From assembly GCF_910589175.1 (NCBI RefSeq), contig NZ_CAJURR010000034.1, positions 1 to 15,457 of the forward strand: a stretch of DNA of 15,457 nucleotides, read 5' to 3'. The stretch's first letter is position 1. Each line of letters opens with the position of its first letter. The notes under the pieces were generated by a model. The model saw only the letters and a list, made by a program, of their open reading frames with translations, ran no database searches and was not told the origin of the DNA. Origin of the DNA: an uncultured Lactobacillus sp. GTDB lineage: Bacteria > Bacillota > Bacilli > Lactobacillales > Lactobacillaceae. The position numbers and the translations under genes were made by a program. This document shows positions 1 through 7,535 of this stretch, one piece after another.

Positions 1-46
1 TGTATTATCAAATCTTTAAAATTTTATAAATGTCTAACTTTTCTAT

Positions 47-76
47 GGCACTTCAAGATCGAGGTGCTTTTATAGT
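47..76 (+). terminator. Candidate Rho-independent terminator near window edge
   Basis: A 7-bp stem (GCACTTC with GAGGTGC, one G-U pair, positions 48-54 and 61-67) has a 6-base loop and is followed by TTTT. On the plus strand it would end a gene lying before the window. On the minus strand it lies just past the stop of the sugar kinase gene, but there one C-A mismatch weakens it and the T-run is poor. It may serve both directions. The rest of 1-87 shows nothing else recognisable. Confidence 0.5.
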
Positions 77-87
77 CTTTAATTTAT

Positions 88-1011
88 TTATTCATCATCG
101 TTATGATTAGTGAAGTAGCGGTAATCTTTACTCTTATCAAAAATTATTCCACGCGCGTTTTCACCGTTTGAAACGCTAAATACTGCGTCTGGGTATTTTT
201 CCTTAACTTCTGCTTCCATGTATGAACGCATCATAGCGTTGTTTGAAAGAACTGAACCAGTTAAAGCAACGCGCATTGGCTTAGGATCTTCGTAGCGATC
301 TAAGCACATAATAATGTCGCGTGCCAAAAGATGTGCTTGATCAGCAATAATTTTACGAGCATCTTCATCACCGCTATCTGCTAACTTAGCAACTTTAACA
401 GCCTTTGAAGCAACTTCTGGACTAGTTAAGTTGTAGAATTTAGCAGGAACTTCACCCATGTTATCAACATTGAATTCTTTAACGAATAAATCAATCAAAG
501 AATTCTTTTCACGCTTGTCCCAGCTAAGAAGAGCAGATTGAAGAGCAGCCTTGGTAATAGCATAACCACTACCTTCGTCTCCAAGTAAAGAACCGTAACC
601 GCCAACAGCGATTAAAGAACCGTTTTGACGGCCGTTAACAACAGATCCAGTACCTGCAATAACTAAAGCACCATCTGCTCCTTCAAGACCATTGTAAAGA
701 GCAAGAAGTGAGTCAGTAATAGCACGTGTTGGAATGTTACCAACCATTGAAGAAATAGTTGCTGCAACTTCTGGTGCATTACCAACAACGGATAAACCGG
801 CAATTCCGGCTAAAACCTTAATACAATCGCCATCAATCTTGTCACGCAATTCATTAACTGCTTGAGCAATGTTTTTGATACCGAGTTCGTAGTCATTGTT
901 GATTTGACCTGGGCCAGATTCAGCACGACCTAATTCTTTACCATTTTCGTCATAAGCGATTGCCGTAGAGTGTGTACCACCTGCGTCAATACCGATCATA
1001 TATTTCAACAT
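88..1011 (-). CDS. BadF/BadG-family ATPase, probable N-acetylglucosamine kinase
   Basis: This 307-residue protein belongs to the ASKHA/BadF-BadG-BcrA-BcrD fold, whose soluble Gram-positive members are mostly annotated as N-acetylglucosamine kinases that phosphorylate amino sugars with ATP in the cytoplasm. Visible motifs are phosphate-1 (D9-AGGTHS), a likely catalytic Asp100 in TDSLLAL, phosphate-2 (AGTGS, 119-123), the glycine loop GDEGSG (144-149), and the adenosine motif LTGSV (250-254). Length and motif order fit a complete enzyme. The ATG at 1011 is preferred because AGGGA lies 9 bases upstream (1021-1025). The gene stands alone, divergent from the beta-lactamase-fold gene, with its own promoter. 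The family is firm. The exact sugar (GlcNAc, or a muramic- or glucosamine-type substrate from cell-wall turnover) is inference, since no linked transporter or isomerase is visible. Confidence 0.85.
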   Translation of the reverse strand: MLKYMIGIDAGGTHSTAIAYDENGKELGRAESGPGQINNDYELGIKNIAQAVNELRDKIDGDCIKVLAGIAGLSVVGNAPEVAATISSMVGNIPTRAITDSLLALYNGLEGADGALVIAGTGSVVNGRQNGSLIAVGGYGSLLGDEGSGYAITKAALQSALLSWDKREKNSLIDLFVKEFNVDNMGEVPAKFYNLTSPEVASKAVKVAKLADSGDEDARKIIADQAHLLARDIIMCLDRYEDPKPMRVALTGSVLSNNAMMRSYMEAEVKEKYPDAVFSVSNGENARGIIFDKSKDYRYFTNHNDDE

Positions 1012-1050
1012 AAATAATAATCCCTCACTGTAAATATTAATACTGGAATT

Positions 1051-1079
1051 ATTGTACTAAAAAAAGAACAATTTGTGAA
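1051..1079 (-). promoter_or_regulatory. Promoter of the sugar kinase gene
   Basis: On the minus strand TTCACA (-35, 1074-1079) and TACAAT (-10, 1051-1056) are separated by exactly 17 bases, each with one mismatch to the housekeeping sigma consensus. Transcription should start near 1044, about 33 bases before the ATG. Confidence 0.75.
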
Positions 1080-1164
1080 CGCATTCAGCAAATCCTATAT
1101 AAAGAAAAGATAATCTTAAAAAATAGAATAATCCTTAGTCTTTAAACTTTTTTAGGTATTAGCA

Positions 1165-1194
1165 TGATAAAATAAAAAATATGTGATTAAGGAG
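1165..1194 (+). promoter_or_regulatory. Extended -10 and ribosome binding site of the beta-lactamase-fold gene
   Basis: TG-A-TAAAAT (1165-1173) is an extended -10 without a good -35 at 17 bases. It is followed by TAAGGAG (1188-1194), placed 7 bases before the ATG at 1202. The ribosome binding site is clear. The promoter is a weaker call. Confidence 0.5.
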
Positions 1195-1201
1195 ATTTTT
1201 A

Positions 1202-2146
1202 ATGAAAAATAAAATATTTTTAGGGGCGATTTTATCCTCTTTTTGTGCATTAGCTTTTTATATGACTAGTATTAATCATATGAAGACACAAACTTTAGAA
1301 ATTTATGGAAACTCAACAGCCAAAGTAGCTCAAAAAAGTAAAATGAAAGAGGGCACTAAACAAACTCGTATTACTAGTGGAGAAAGCGAGATTGGAGAGG
1401 CTGCTATTTCAAAAAATAGTAATAAAAATTTAGCCAAAGATATTGTTAAGGCTAGTTCAAACGTTCAAGGAAGCTATCAAGTAAGCGTAAAAGACTTGAA
1501 TAATCCTAAAATATTTGCCGATTTAACAAATACTAGTCAAGATAATTTAAATGCTGGGAATGTTTTAAAGTTATTTGTGCTGCTCGCTTATTATAAGGGG
1601 GTTCAAGATAAAAGTTTAAACTCGGCAACTCCTTATAAAGTTAAATCAAGTGACTTAAATGGGGGAGATAAGGTATTAAAGACTGATATGGCTTATTCCT
1701 ACACATATTTACTTGATTTAATGATGCGTCAGCAAAATAATAATGCAGCTAATATTATTTTGAACAAAATTGGAAAAGAAAAAGTAAATCAAACTGCAAA
1801 AGAGTTTGGTGCAAGTAATACTGAAATCACCGATAATTTTGGTAAGGATTTTGCCGGAAAAACAAGTAGTAGTGATCTAGTTAATACTATGCAAAAGCTT
1901 TACCAGGGAAAAATTTTAGGAACCAATGTGGATAATCAAATTTTAGGACAATTAGCTAATTTTCCTGAAAAAGGCTTAGCGAAAAACATTAATGGCGTAG
2001 TTTATAAAATAGCTGATAAAAAACAAGGAGCAGCTATAATTCAAGAAGATGGGAAGACTTATACCATGGCAATGGTTAGTGAAGAAGATGCCGACCTAGC
2101 TAAAATTGGGGATTCAATTAATAATTGGATGATTAAACAAAAATAG
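1202..2146 (+). CDS. Membrane-anchored or secreted serine-beta-lactamase-fold protein with altered active site
   Basis: The 314-residue protein has an N-terminal hydrophobic segment (about 5-22) acting as signal peptide or anchor, a polar Lys/Ser/Thr/Asn-rich linker (about 25-80), then a domain resembling class A beta-lactamase-like serine hydrolases (about 85-312). The expected SxxK reads N120-V-L-K123, so Asn occupies the nucleophile position. The SDN equivalent reads Q178-N-N, inside a helix ending in NxxN-like residues as in the family. The KTG equivalent reads K269-I-A. The hydrophobic stretch after Lys123 and the C-terminal strands are otherwise family-like, and no frameshift is seen. 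I infer an extracellular protein that kept the fold but probably lost acyl-enzyme chemistry; it may bind peptidoglycan or act as a decoy or scaffold. A divergent active enzyme using other residues cannot be excluded. It is monocistronic, between its own promoter and a strong terminator. Confidence 0.75.
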   Translation: MKNKIFLGAILSSFCALAFYMTSINHMKTQTLEIYGNSTAKVAQKSKMKEGTKQTRITSGESEIGEAAISKNSNKNLAKDIVKASSNVQGSYQVSVKDLNNPKIFADLTNTSQDNLNAGNVLKLFVLLAYYKGVQDKSLNSATPYKVKSSDLNGGDKVLKTDMAYSYTYLLDLMMRQQNNNAANIILNKIGKEKVNQTAKEFGASNTEITDNFGKDFAGKTSSSDLVNTMQKLYQGKILGTNVDNQILGQLANFPEKGLAKNINGVVYKIADKKQGAAIIQEDGKTYTMAMVSEEDADLAKIGDSINNWMIKQK

Positions 2147-2150
2147 ATTT

Positions 2151-2182
2151 AAAGGAGTTTTATAACTCCTTTTTATTTTTTT
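2151..2182 (+). terminator. Rho-independent terminator after the beta-lactamase-fold gene
   Basis: A 9-bp perfect stem (AAAGGAGTT, 2151-2159, with AACTCCTTT, 2164-2172) has a TTAT loop and a T-rich tail to 2182. It isolates the gene from the TetR operon that follows. Confidence 0.9.
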
Positions 2183-2188
2183 CAAAAA

Positions 2189-2230
2189 GTAGATAATTTT
2201 CTACACATTGTAGATTGTTTTCTACACATT
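2189..2230 (+). promoter_or_regulatory. Tandem operator palindromes in front of the TetR gene
   Basis: Two adjacent 21-bp direct repeats (2189-2209 and 2210-2230) differ at only two positions. Each contains the palindrome GTAGA-N6-TCTAC (2189-2204 and 2210-2225). The centre-to-centre spacing of 21 bp is two helical turns, so two regulator dimers could sit on the same DNA face. A TTGACG -35-like hexamer (2229-2234) overlaps the end of repeat 2, and TATATG at 2243-2248 or TACACA at 2251-2256 could be the -10. The arrangement fits autorepression by the adjacent TetR protein. The repeats are seen directly; the binding partner is inference. Confidence 0.75.
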
Positions 2231-2273
2231 GACGTGTTAAAGTATATGAGTACACAAAAAGAAGGTGATTATC

Positions 2274-2837
2274 TTGGCTAAAAAAAGAGCTTTGGACCGC
2301 TCAAAAGTGATTGATCAAGCTATAACAATTATTAGTGAAAAGGGATTAAGCGAATTAACAATGCCAGCTCTAGCTAAAGCATTAGGAATTCGGTCTCAAT
2401 CTTTGTATCACTATGTTGCTAATCGTAATGATTTATTAGTTTTAGTTTGTGTTAACAGACTGCAAGTTTTGCGTCAGCACTTAACAAAGAAGATAATAGG
2501 CCATTCAGGTCTTGATGCTTTGTTTAGGTTTGCAGATGAAATACGAGACTTTTTACTACATGATAAGGCTATTTCTAGCATTTACTATGGACTAAATGAA
2601 TATGTTCAAAATGAACAAATTCGTGAAGAAGTTTTAAAGATAGTAGATCTAGGAGAAAAGCTAGATGTAGGCAAGAAGAATGTTGTCTCTTTGCATAGTT
2701 TACTTGGAGCTGTTTTGGGTTATGTTTTCTTAGATCGATATGTGATCGATGAAACAGAAAAAGAAGCTGACGATAATTACCATGAGATGCTTTTAAGACT
2801 TGTAGCGCCAAAACTTCAAGTTGAAGGTACAAAATAA
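2274..2837 (+). CDS. TetR/AcrR-family transcriptional regulator of the MMPL operon
   Basis: This 187-residue protein has an N-terminal TetR DNA-binding domain: helix 1 around 8-24, then the helix-turn-helix at about 28-54 with LTMPALAKALGI leading into the recognition helix SQSLYHYV. The remainder is an all-helical ligand and dimerisation domain of the WHG-like TetR_C type. I chose TTG at 2274 because AAGGTGA (2262-2268) then sits 5 bases upstream. The in-frame GTG at 2265 lies inside that ribosome binding site and is unlikely to be used. The stop is 19 bases before the MMPL ATG, so the two are probably cotranscribed. It likely represses its own operon through the paired palindromes upstream and is released by a compound or lipid that the transporter handles. 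The ligand cannot be read from sequence. Confidence 0.88.
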   Translation: MAKKRALDRSKVIDQAITIISEKGLSELTMPALAKALGIRSQSLYHYVANRNDLLVLVCVNRLQVLRQHLTKKIIGHSGLDALFRFADEIRDFLLHDKAISSIYYGLNEYVQNEQIREEVLKIVDLGEKLDVGKKNVVSLHSLLGAVLGYVFLDRYVIDETEKEADDNYHEMLLRLVAPKLQVEGTK

Positions 2838-2856
2838 GGGGAAAGGAAAGTAGCAC

Positions 2857-5800
2857 ATGAAATTGCTGAAAAATCATCTTGGTGCTTTGATAGCATGGAT
2901 AGCAATTTTACTAATTGCTGTCTTCTCGTTGCCAAATGTGGATGCATTGACACGTCAGCATTCAGAAATTTCACTTCCTAAAGATGTTCAAAGTTCTATT
3001 GCAACGAACATCGAAAGTAAGTGGGGGCATGGACAAGATAATACCTATGTTGTAGGAGTAGTTTTTAATAAAAAACACGGGAAACTAACCTCGAGTGATA
3101 AGGAGAAAATTGACGATACAATTCGCTTTTTAAAGGACAATAAGAAAAAGCTTGGTATCAAGTCAATGATGACTCCTAATGACAACTATGCAACAAAAGC
3201 ACAATTAATTTCTAAAGATAAAACAACAGAAATTGTGCAATTAAATATTGCTAATGATCATTCGACTGTTTCTAACGTTAATAAGACTTTAACAAAGGCT
3301 GTTAAAACTCCAGGAGTTAGAACATATGTAACTGGGGTTAGAATTCTTGAAGATGATTTCTCTGCTTCGGTTCAAGAAGGTATTAAAAAGACTGAATTAA
3401 TTACTATCTTCTTTATTTTTATTGTTTTAGTAATTGTATTTAAGTCGCCAATTGTGCCAATAATTTCATTATTAACAGTTGGTGTTTCATTTATTACTTC
3501 ATTCTCAATTGTTACTAACTTAGTAGAGAAATTTAACTTTCCATTTTCAAACTTTACTCAAGTTTTCATGGTTATTGTTTTGTTTGGTATTGGTACTGAC
3601 TACAATATCCTGCTGTATGATAAATTTAAAGAGAACTTGAGTAAGGGGATGTCGAACCATGAGGCAACAAATGATGCGTTGCGTAAAGCTGGTAAGACAA
3701 TTCTTTATTCTGGATCTTCAATCTTAATTGGATTTAGTGCGTTAGGTTTAGCTAACTTCTCAATTTACCGTTCAGCTGTTGGGGTTGCTGTTGGGGTCGC
3801 TGTATTATTAGTAGTACTTTTAACTTTAAACCCATTCTTTATGGCTGTCTTAGGTAAGAAATTATTCTGGCCAGTTAAGAAGTTTGAAGGTGAAAGCAAC
3901 TCTAAGTTATGGCATGCTCTTTCAAAAGGGAGCTTGACTCATCCAATTATTTACTTAGTGGTAATGGCAGTTGCAGTATTGCCATTTGCCTTATTCTATT
4001 CAAATAATTTGAATTATGATGATGCAGATGAAATTTCTAATTCTACACCATCAAAAGCTGGACTATTAGTTTTACAAGATCATTTCTCAATTGGTACTCC
4101 TGAATATTCAACTTTATACATTCAGAGCAAAGATAAGCTTGATAACGAAAAGAGCTTAAAAGAAATCGATCAAATTGTTAAAAAGATTCAGGCAGACCCA
4201 GATGTTAAATTTGCATCTTCTGTAACTGAACCAAATGGAAAATCAATTAAACGGCTTTACGTTGACAACCAATTAGGCACTGTTAACTCAGGTGTTAATA
4301 CTGCTAGAAATGGTTTGGGAACTTTAAGTAACGGTAGTAAACAAATTACTAATGGTGCTGTTCAACTACAGAATGGTGCAAATCAACTTTCTAACGGAAC
4401 TGGCCGTCTGCAAGCTGGTGCAAATCAATTAGCTAGCGGAACTACACGTCTTCAAAATGGTGCAGAGGCTCTTAGATCAGGAACTATGCGTTTAGCAACT
4501 GGTGCTGGTCGTTTAGAGAGTGGTACTTTGAACTTACAACAAGGTGCTGTACAACTTGAAAATGGAACTATTAAGTTGGCTAATGGTGCTGCAAGTTTAC
4601 AAAGTGGTACTCAGAGTTTGCAGAATGGTACTCAGGCCTTAGTAAATGGTTTGAATACTATGAGTGCACAATTATCTGGACAAATGAATAGTGCTACTAA
4701 GGCACAATTAGATGCTCTTCAAAAGGGATTGCCTCAAATTAACAATGGTATTCAACAATTGAATCAAGCATTGGGTCAGTCATCAAGTTCTGTAGATACT
4801 GCTGGCCTAAAAGCTAATTTAACTGATGTTGGAACTCAAGCCAAAACTATAGGCGATAATTTAACTCAAGCAGGTAACACTTTAAAAGGGTTACAAAGTG
4901 CAGGTGCTGGTCTTAGCGATAGTGAAAAAGCTGAATTAACACAAGCTTATGCTCAAGCTATGGATAGTGCTAAATTAAATGACCAACAAAAGCAGGCTAT
5001 GAGTGCAGCCTTTAGTCAAATTTTAGGTAAAGTAGAATCTGCTTCTACTCAAAAAACTCAGAATCTTACATCAAGCTTACAAAGTGTAGCTGGTAATATT
5101 CAAGCAGCTGGTGAAGCAGATAAGAAACTTGGAGAGTCAGCAAATAATGTAGGAAATACTCTACAAACCCTTCAAAGTTTAATGGGTCAAGTTGATAACT
5201 TGAAACAACAAGTAAACACTTTGGCTACTGCATCAAACACTGCTTTACCAGGTGCAACTACTGCTTTGAACCAATTAAGCTCAGGCTTAACCCAAGTTCA
5301 AGGTGCTGTAGCTCAAGGTGCTGCAGGTGCTAGTCGCTTAAATGATGGCGCAGCCCGCTTAAACAGTGGAGCAGGCCAACTTGCAAGTGGTTTACAAGCA
5401 GGTGCAGCTGGTTCTAGTCAGCTTGCAAACGGCGCAGGCCAATTAGCAAACGGTGCTGGTCAATTAAACACTGGGTTACAATCTGGTTTAAACGGTACTA
5501 ACCAATTGGCAAATGGTATTGGTCAATTAAACAGTGGTGCTGGTCAATTAAGTTCAGGTATTGGTCAACTTAATGGCGGTGCAAATCAATTAGCAAATGG
5601 TGCTGGTCAAATTGCATCAAACAACCCTAAGATTACTGCTGGAATCGATAAAGTAAACAGTGGTTTAGGTGCTGGTCAAGAATACTTAACTGGCTTAGCT
5701 GATTCAGCAGCTGGTAAGACTTTCTACATCCCAGCAAATATGATTCACTCATCAACCTTTAAACCTGCTCTTGATAACTACATGAGTTCAGATCTTAAAT

Positions 5801-6513
5801 CTACTAAGATCATCATCATTCTAAAGATGAACCCTGCTTCAACTGAAGGGGCAAAGAAGGCTCATGAAATTAGCAACATGGTTAAGAAATCAGTTAAGGG
5901 TACAAGTCTTGCTGGTTCAACAGTTGCAATGGGTGGACAATCTGAAAAGATTTACGATACTCAAGAAACAGCAAGTAGCGACTTCTTAAGAACTGCAATT
6001 ATTATGTTAGTGGGTATTGGTATTGCTTTGATCTTTGTTACTAGATCAGTATTGCAACCAATGTTTATCCTAGGTACTTTAGTAATTGCATATCTAACTT
6101 CTTTATCAATTAATCAATGGATTGTTAAGGCCGTTTTAGGTAGATCATTATTGGCTTGGAACACCCCATTCTTCAGTTTCATCATGATTGTTGCTTTGGG
6201 TGTTGATTACTCAATTTTCCTAATGATGCGTTATCGTGAGTTGGGAGAAGTAAATCCTGGCTGGAGCACAAGTCAACGAATGCTTGAAGCCTGCGATATT
6301 ATCGGAACAGTTGTAATATCAGCAGCTATTATTCTTGGTGGTACTTTCGCTGCCTTAATCCCATCTGGTGTACCAACTTTAATTGAAGTTGCATTATGTG
6401 TGGATATTGGATTATTACTTTTGGTATTCTTACTTCCAATTAATATGTCTGCTGCTATGAAGATTACTTACGAAGGCTTAGGCAGAAAAAAGAATAAAGA
6501 AGAGACTAAATAA
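2857..6513 (+). CDS. MMPL/RND-family membrane transporter with glycine heptad stalk
   Basis: The 1218-residue protein has one N-terminal membrane helix (about 9-26), an extracellular domain (about 32-175), a first helix bundle (about 178-336) and a further helix (361-380). A very long extracellular region follows (about 385-1040), then a second bundle (about 1043-1198) and a basic tail. Each bundle carries the MMPL/RND proton-relay motif: GIGTDYN with D248-Y249, and ALGVDYS with D1117-Y1118. The extracellular region holds two arrays with glycine at every seventh residue: 479-598 (18 glycines) and 824-915 (14 glycines), around a Gln/Ala/Ser-rich segment likely to be coiled coil. Similar heptads occur in YhgE/Pip-type proteins. 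A proton-driven exporter of a lipid, cell-wall component or toxic amphiphile is likely; the substrate is unknown. The ATG at 2857 follows a GGGGAAAGG ribosome binding site (2838-2846), 19 bases after the tetR stop. Confidence 0.9.
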   Translation: MKLLKNHLGALIAWIAILLIAVFSLPNVDALTRQHSEISLPKDVQSSIATNIESKWGHGQDNTYVVGVVFNKKHGKLTSSDKEKIDDTIRFLKDNKKKLGIKSMMTPNDNYATKAQLISKDKTTEIVQLNIANDHSTVSNVNKTLTKAVKTPGVRTYVTGVRILEDDFSASVQEGIKKTELITIFFIFIVLVIVFKSPIVPIISLLTVGVSFITSFSIVTNLVEKFNFPFSNFTQVFMVIVLFGIGTDYNILLYDKFKENLSKGMSNHEATNDALRKAGKTILYSGSSILIGFSALGLANFSIYRSAVGVAVGVAVLLVVLLTLNPFFMAVLGKKLFWPVKKFEGESNSKLWHALSKGSLTHPIIYLVVMAVAVLPFALFYSNNLNYDDADEISNSTPSKAGLLVLQDHFSIGTPEYSTLYIQSKDKLDNEKSLKEIDQIVKKIQADPDVKFASSVTEPNGKSIKRLYVDNQLGTVNSGVNTARNGLGTLSNGSKQITNGAVQLQNGANQLSNGTGRLQAGANQLASGTTRLQNGAEALRSGTMRLATGAGRLESGTLNLQQGAVQLENGTIKLANGAASLQSGTQSLQNGTQALVNGLNTMSAQLSGQMNSATKAQLDALQKGLPQINNGIQQLNQALGQSSSSVDTAGLKANLTDVGTQAKTIGDNLTQAGNTLKGLQSAGAGLSDSEKAELTQAYAQAMDSAKLNDQQKQAMSAAFSQILGKVESASTQKTQNLTSSLQSVAGNIQAAGEADKKLGESANNVGNTLQTLQSLMGQVDNLKQQVNTLATASNTALPGATTALNQLSSGLTQVQGAVAQGAAGASRLNDGAARLNSGAGQLASGLQAGAAGSSQLANGAGQLANGAGQLNTGLQSGLNGTNQLANGIGQLNSGAGQLSSGIGQLNGGANQLANGAGQIASNNPKITAGIDKVNSGLGAGQEYLTGLADSAAGKTFYIPANMIHSSTFKPALDNYMSSDLKSTKIIIILKMNPASTEGAKKAHEISNMVKKSVKGTSLAGSTVAMGGQSEKIYDTQETASSDFLRTAIIMLVGIGIALIFVTRSVLQPMFILGTLVIAYLTSLSINQWIVKAVLGRSLLAWNTPFFSFIMIVALGVDYSIFLMMRYRELGEVNPGWSTSQRMLEACDIIGTVVISAAIILGGTFAALIPSGVPTLIEVALCVDIGLLLLVFLLPINMSAAMKITYEGLGRKKNKEETK
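4285..5616 (+). repeat. 21-nt periodic coding repeats for the glycine heptad arrays
   Basis: Two stretches inside the MMPL gene (about 4285-4656 and 5323-5616) encode unbroken seven-residue units of the form G-A/T-x-x-L-x-N/S. In the first, glycines fall at 479, 486 and so on to 598; in the second, at 824 to 915. Local DNA identity is highest in the second array, where units such as GGTGCTGGTCAATTA recur. This is compatible with unit gain or loss by slippage or recombination. Confidence 0.85.
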
Positions 6514-6531
6514 TATCTAGTTCTCCGAGAC

Positions 6532-6590
6532 AAAAAAAGATTGAAGTTTATCCTTTTGTGAATGAGGATTAAAACTTCAATCTTTTTAGT
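6532..6590. terminator. Bidirectional terminator between the MMPL and HAD genes
   Basis: A long near-perfect stem pairs AAAAAGATTGAAGTTT-ATCC (6534-6553) with GGAT-TAAAACTTCAATCTTTTT (6566-6587) around a 12-base loop. A/T runs on both sides let it end transcription both ways. The HAD stop codon (6586-6588) is inside the right arm. Confidence 0.9.
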
Positions 6591-7389
6591 TAGAAATTTT
6601 ATTTAATACTGCAGCAATTCCATTATGATCATTATCAAGAGTTATTGGAATGGATAAGCTCTCTTTCAAATCTTTTGGAGCATTTCCCATTAAAACGGGA
6701 TGACCAACTGAATTAAACATTGATTTATCATTATAATTATCGCCAAAGGCCCAAGCATTGCTTTTATCCATTGCAAAACTATCAAGGATAATTTTAACTG
6801 CATTTCCTTTATTAACACCTTTAAGAACAATTTCTAAAAGATGAGGTGCTGATTTAACAAAATCTAGGCTAGGAAACTTAGGTGCAAGGATTGGGATAAT
6901 TTTATCTATAAGAGTAGGTTTGCCGATAATTAGCATCTTATGAACTCCCTTTAATTCTTTTATTTGCTCTGTAGAAACGGGCAAAGATTTAACTCCTATT
7001 GTTTCTTCCTCTTTGGCAATTAATGGGTTTTTATTAAGAGAAGAAAACCAGTTATAGCCACTATAGACATTCCAGGCAAGCTCATTAGTATCAAGTGCTT
7101 CAATTTCTTTAATTAACTTAAGAGCAAGTGAAGCTTCGAAGAATTGTGAATTAAGCGGACGGCCCATTTCATCTAAAACTAGTGCTCCATTATAAGCAAT
7201 CATTGGACAGAAGTTGGTAATTTTTTCTACTACATTCATAATTCCTTTAGGAAAACGGGCAGAAACTGGAATAAATAAATTACCAGCTATAACTTGTTTA
7301 CGTATTGCTTCGATAGTGGTAGAAGAAACGGTACCCTGAGAAGTAATAAGAGTTCCATCTATATCACTAAAGATAAGTTTTGCGGACAT
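6586..7389 (-). CDS. Cof-type HAD-superfamily sugar or nucleotide phosphatase
   Basis: The 267-residue cytoplasmic hydrolase belongs to the HAD type IIB (Cof) group. Motif I is D9-I-D11-GTL, with the aspartyl nucleophile and the acid/base Asp. Motif II is Ser43 in PVSAR, motif III Lys194 in KGVNKG, and motif IV GDNYND (216-221) for Mg2+. The cap domain (about 80-185) between motifs II and III is the usual C2B type, which sets substrate choice; small phosphosugars and FMN/PLP-like phosphates are typical for the family. The ATG at 7389 is chosen because GAAAGGAG lies 6 bases upstream. A longer in-frame reading to 7542 would add 51 residues unlike the family and overlap the start of the neighbouring divergent gene. 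The two genes share an intergenic region of 146 bases. Confidence 0.88.
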   Translation of the reverse strand: MSAKLIFSDIDGTLITSQGTVSSTTIEAIRKQVIAGNLFIPVSARFPKGIMNVVEKITNFCPMIAYNGALVLDEMGRPLNSQFFEASLALKLIKEIEALDTNELAWNVYSGYNWFSSLNKNPLIAKEEETIGVKSLPVSTEQIKELKGVHKMLIIGKPTLIDKIIPILAPKFPSLDFVKSAPHLLEIVLKGVNKGNAVKIILDSFAMDKSNAWAFGDNYNDKSMFNSVGHPVLMGNAPKDLKESLSIPITLDNDHNGIAAVLNKISN

Positions 7390-7424
7390 TTTTTCTCCTT
7401 TCGAGATAGCTTTATTTTTACTAT

Positions 7425-7430
7425 TATAAT
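7425..7430 (-). promoter_or_regulatory. Candidate -10 box of the HAD phosphatase gene
   Basis: The self-complementary ATTATAAT at 7423-7430 gives a perfect TATAAT on either strand. Read on the minus strand (reverse complement of 7423-7428 or nearby) it is well placed for the HAD gene, but the matching -35 is poor (TTCGTT-like). For the divergent VTT gene a TATGAT at 7495-7500 is another possible -10. Both are weak calls. Confidence 0.35.
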
Positions 7431-7535
7431 ACGATAAAGTATAAGAACGAATGGATAATACTGGTTTTGATAATTGGTCTGAAACGTGGAAAAATATGAT
7501 TATGCCATATGAATTTAGAATAAACGAGTGAAATA

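Noticed and set aside
2575..2877. 100-codon minus-strand open frame opposite the TetR gene end
   Set aside because: It is a shadow of the TetR and MMPL coding strand, has no ribosome binding site and its protein resembles no family.
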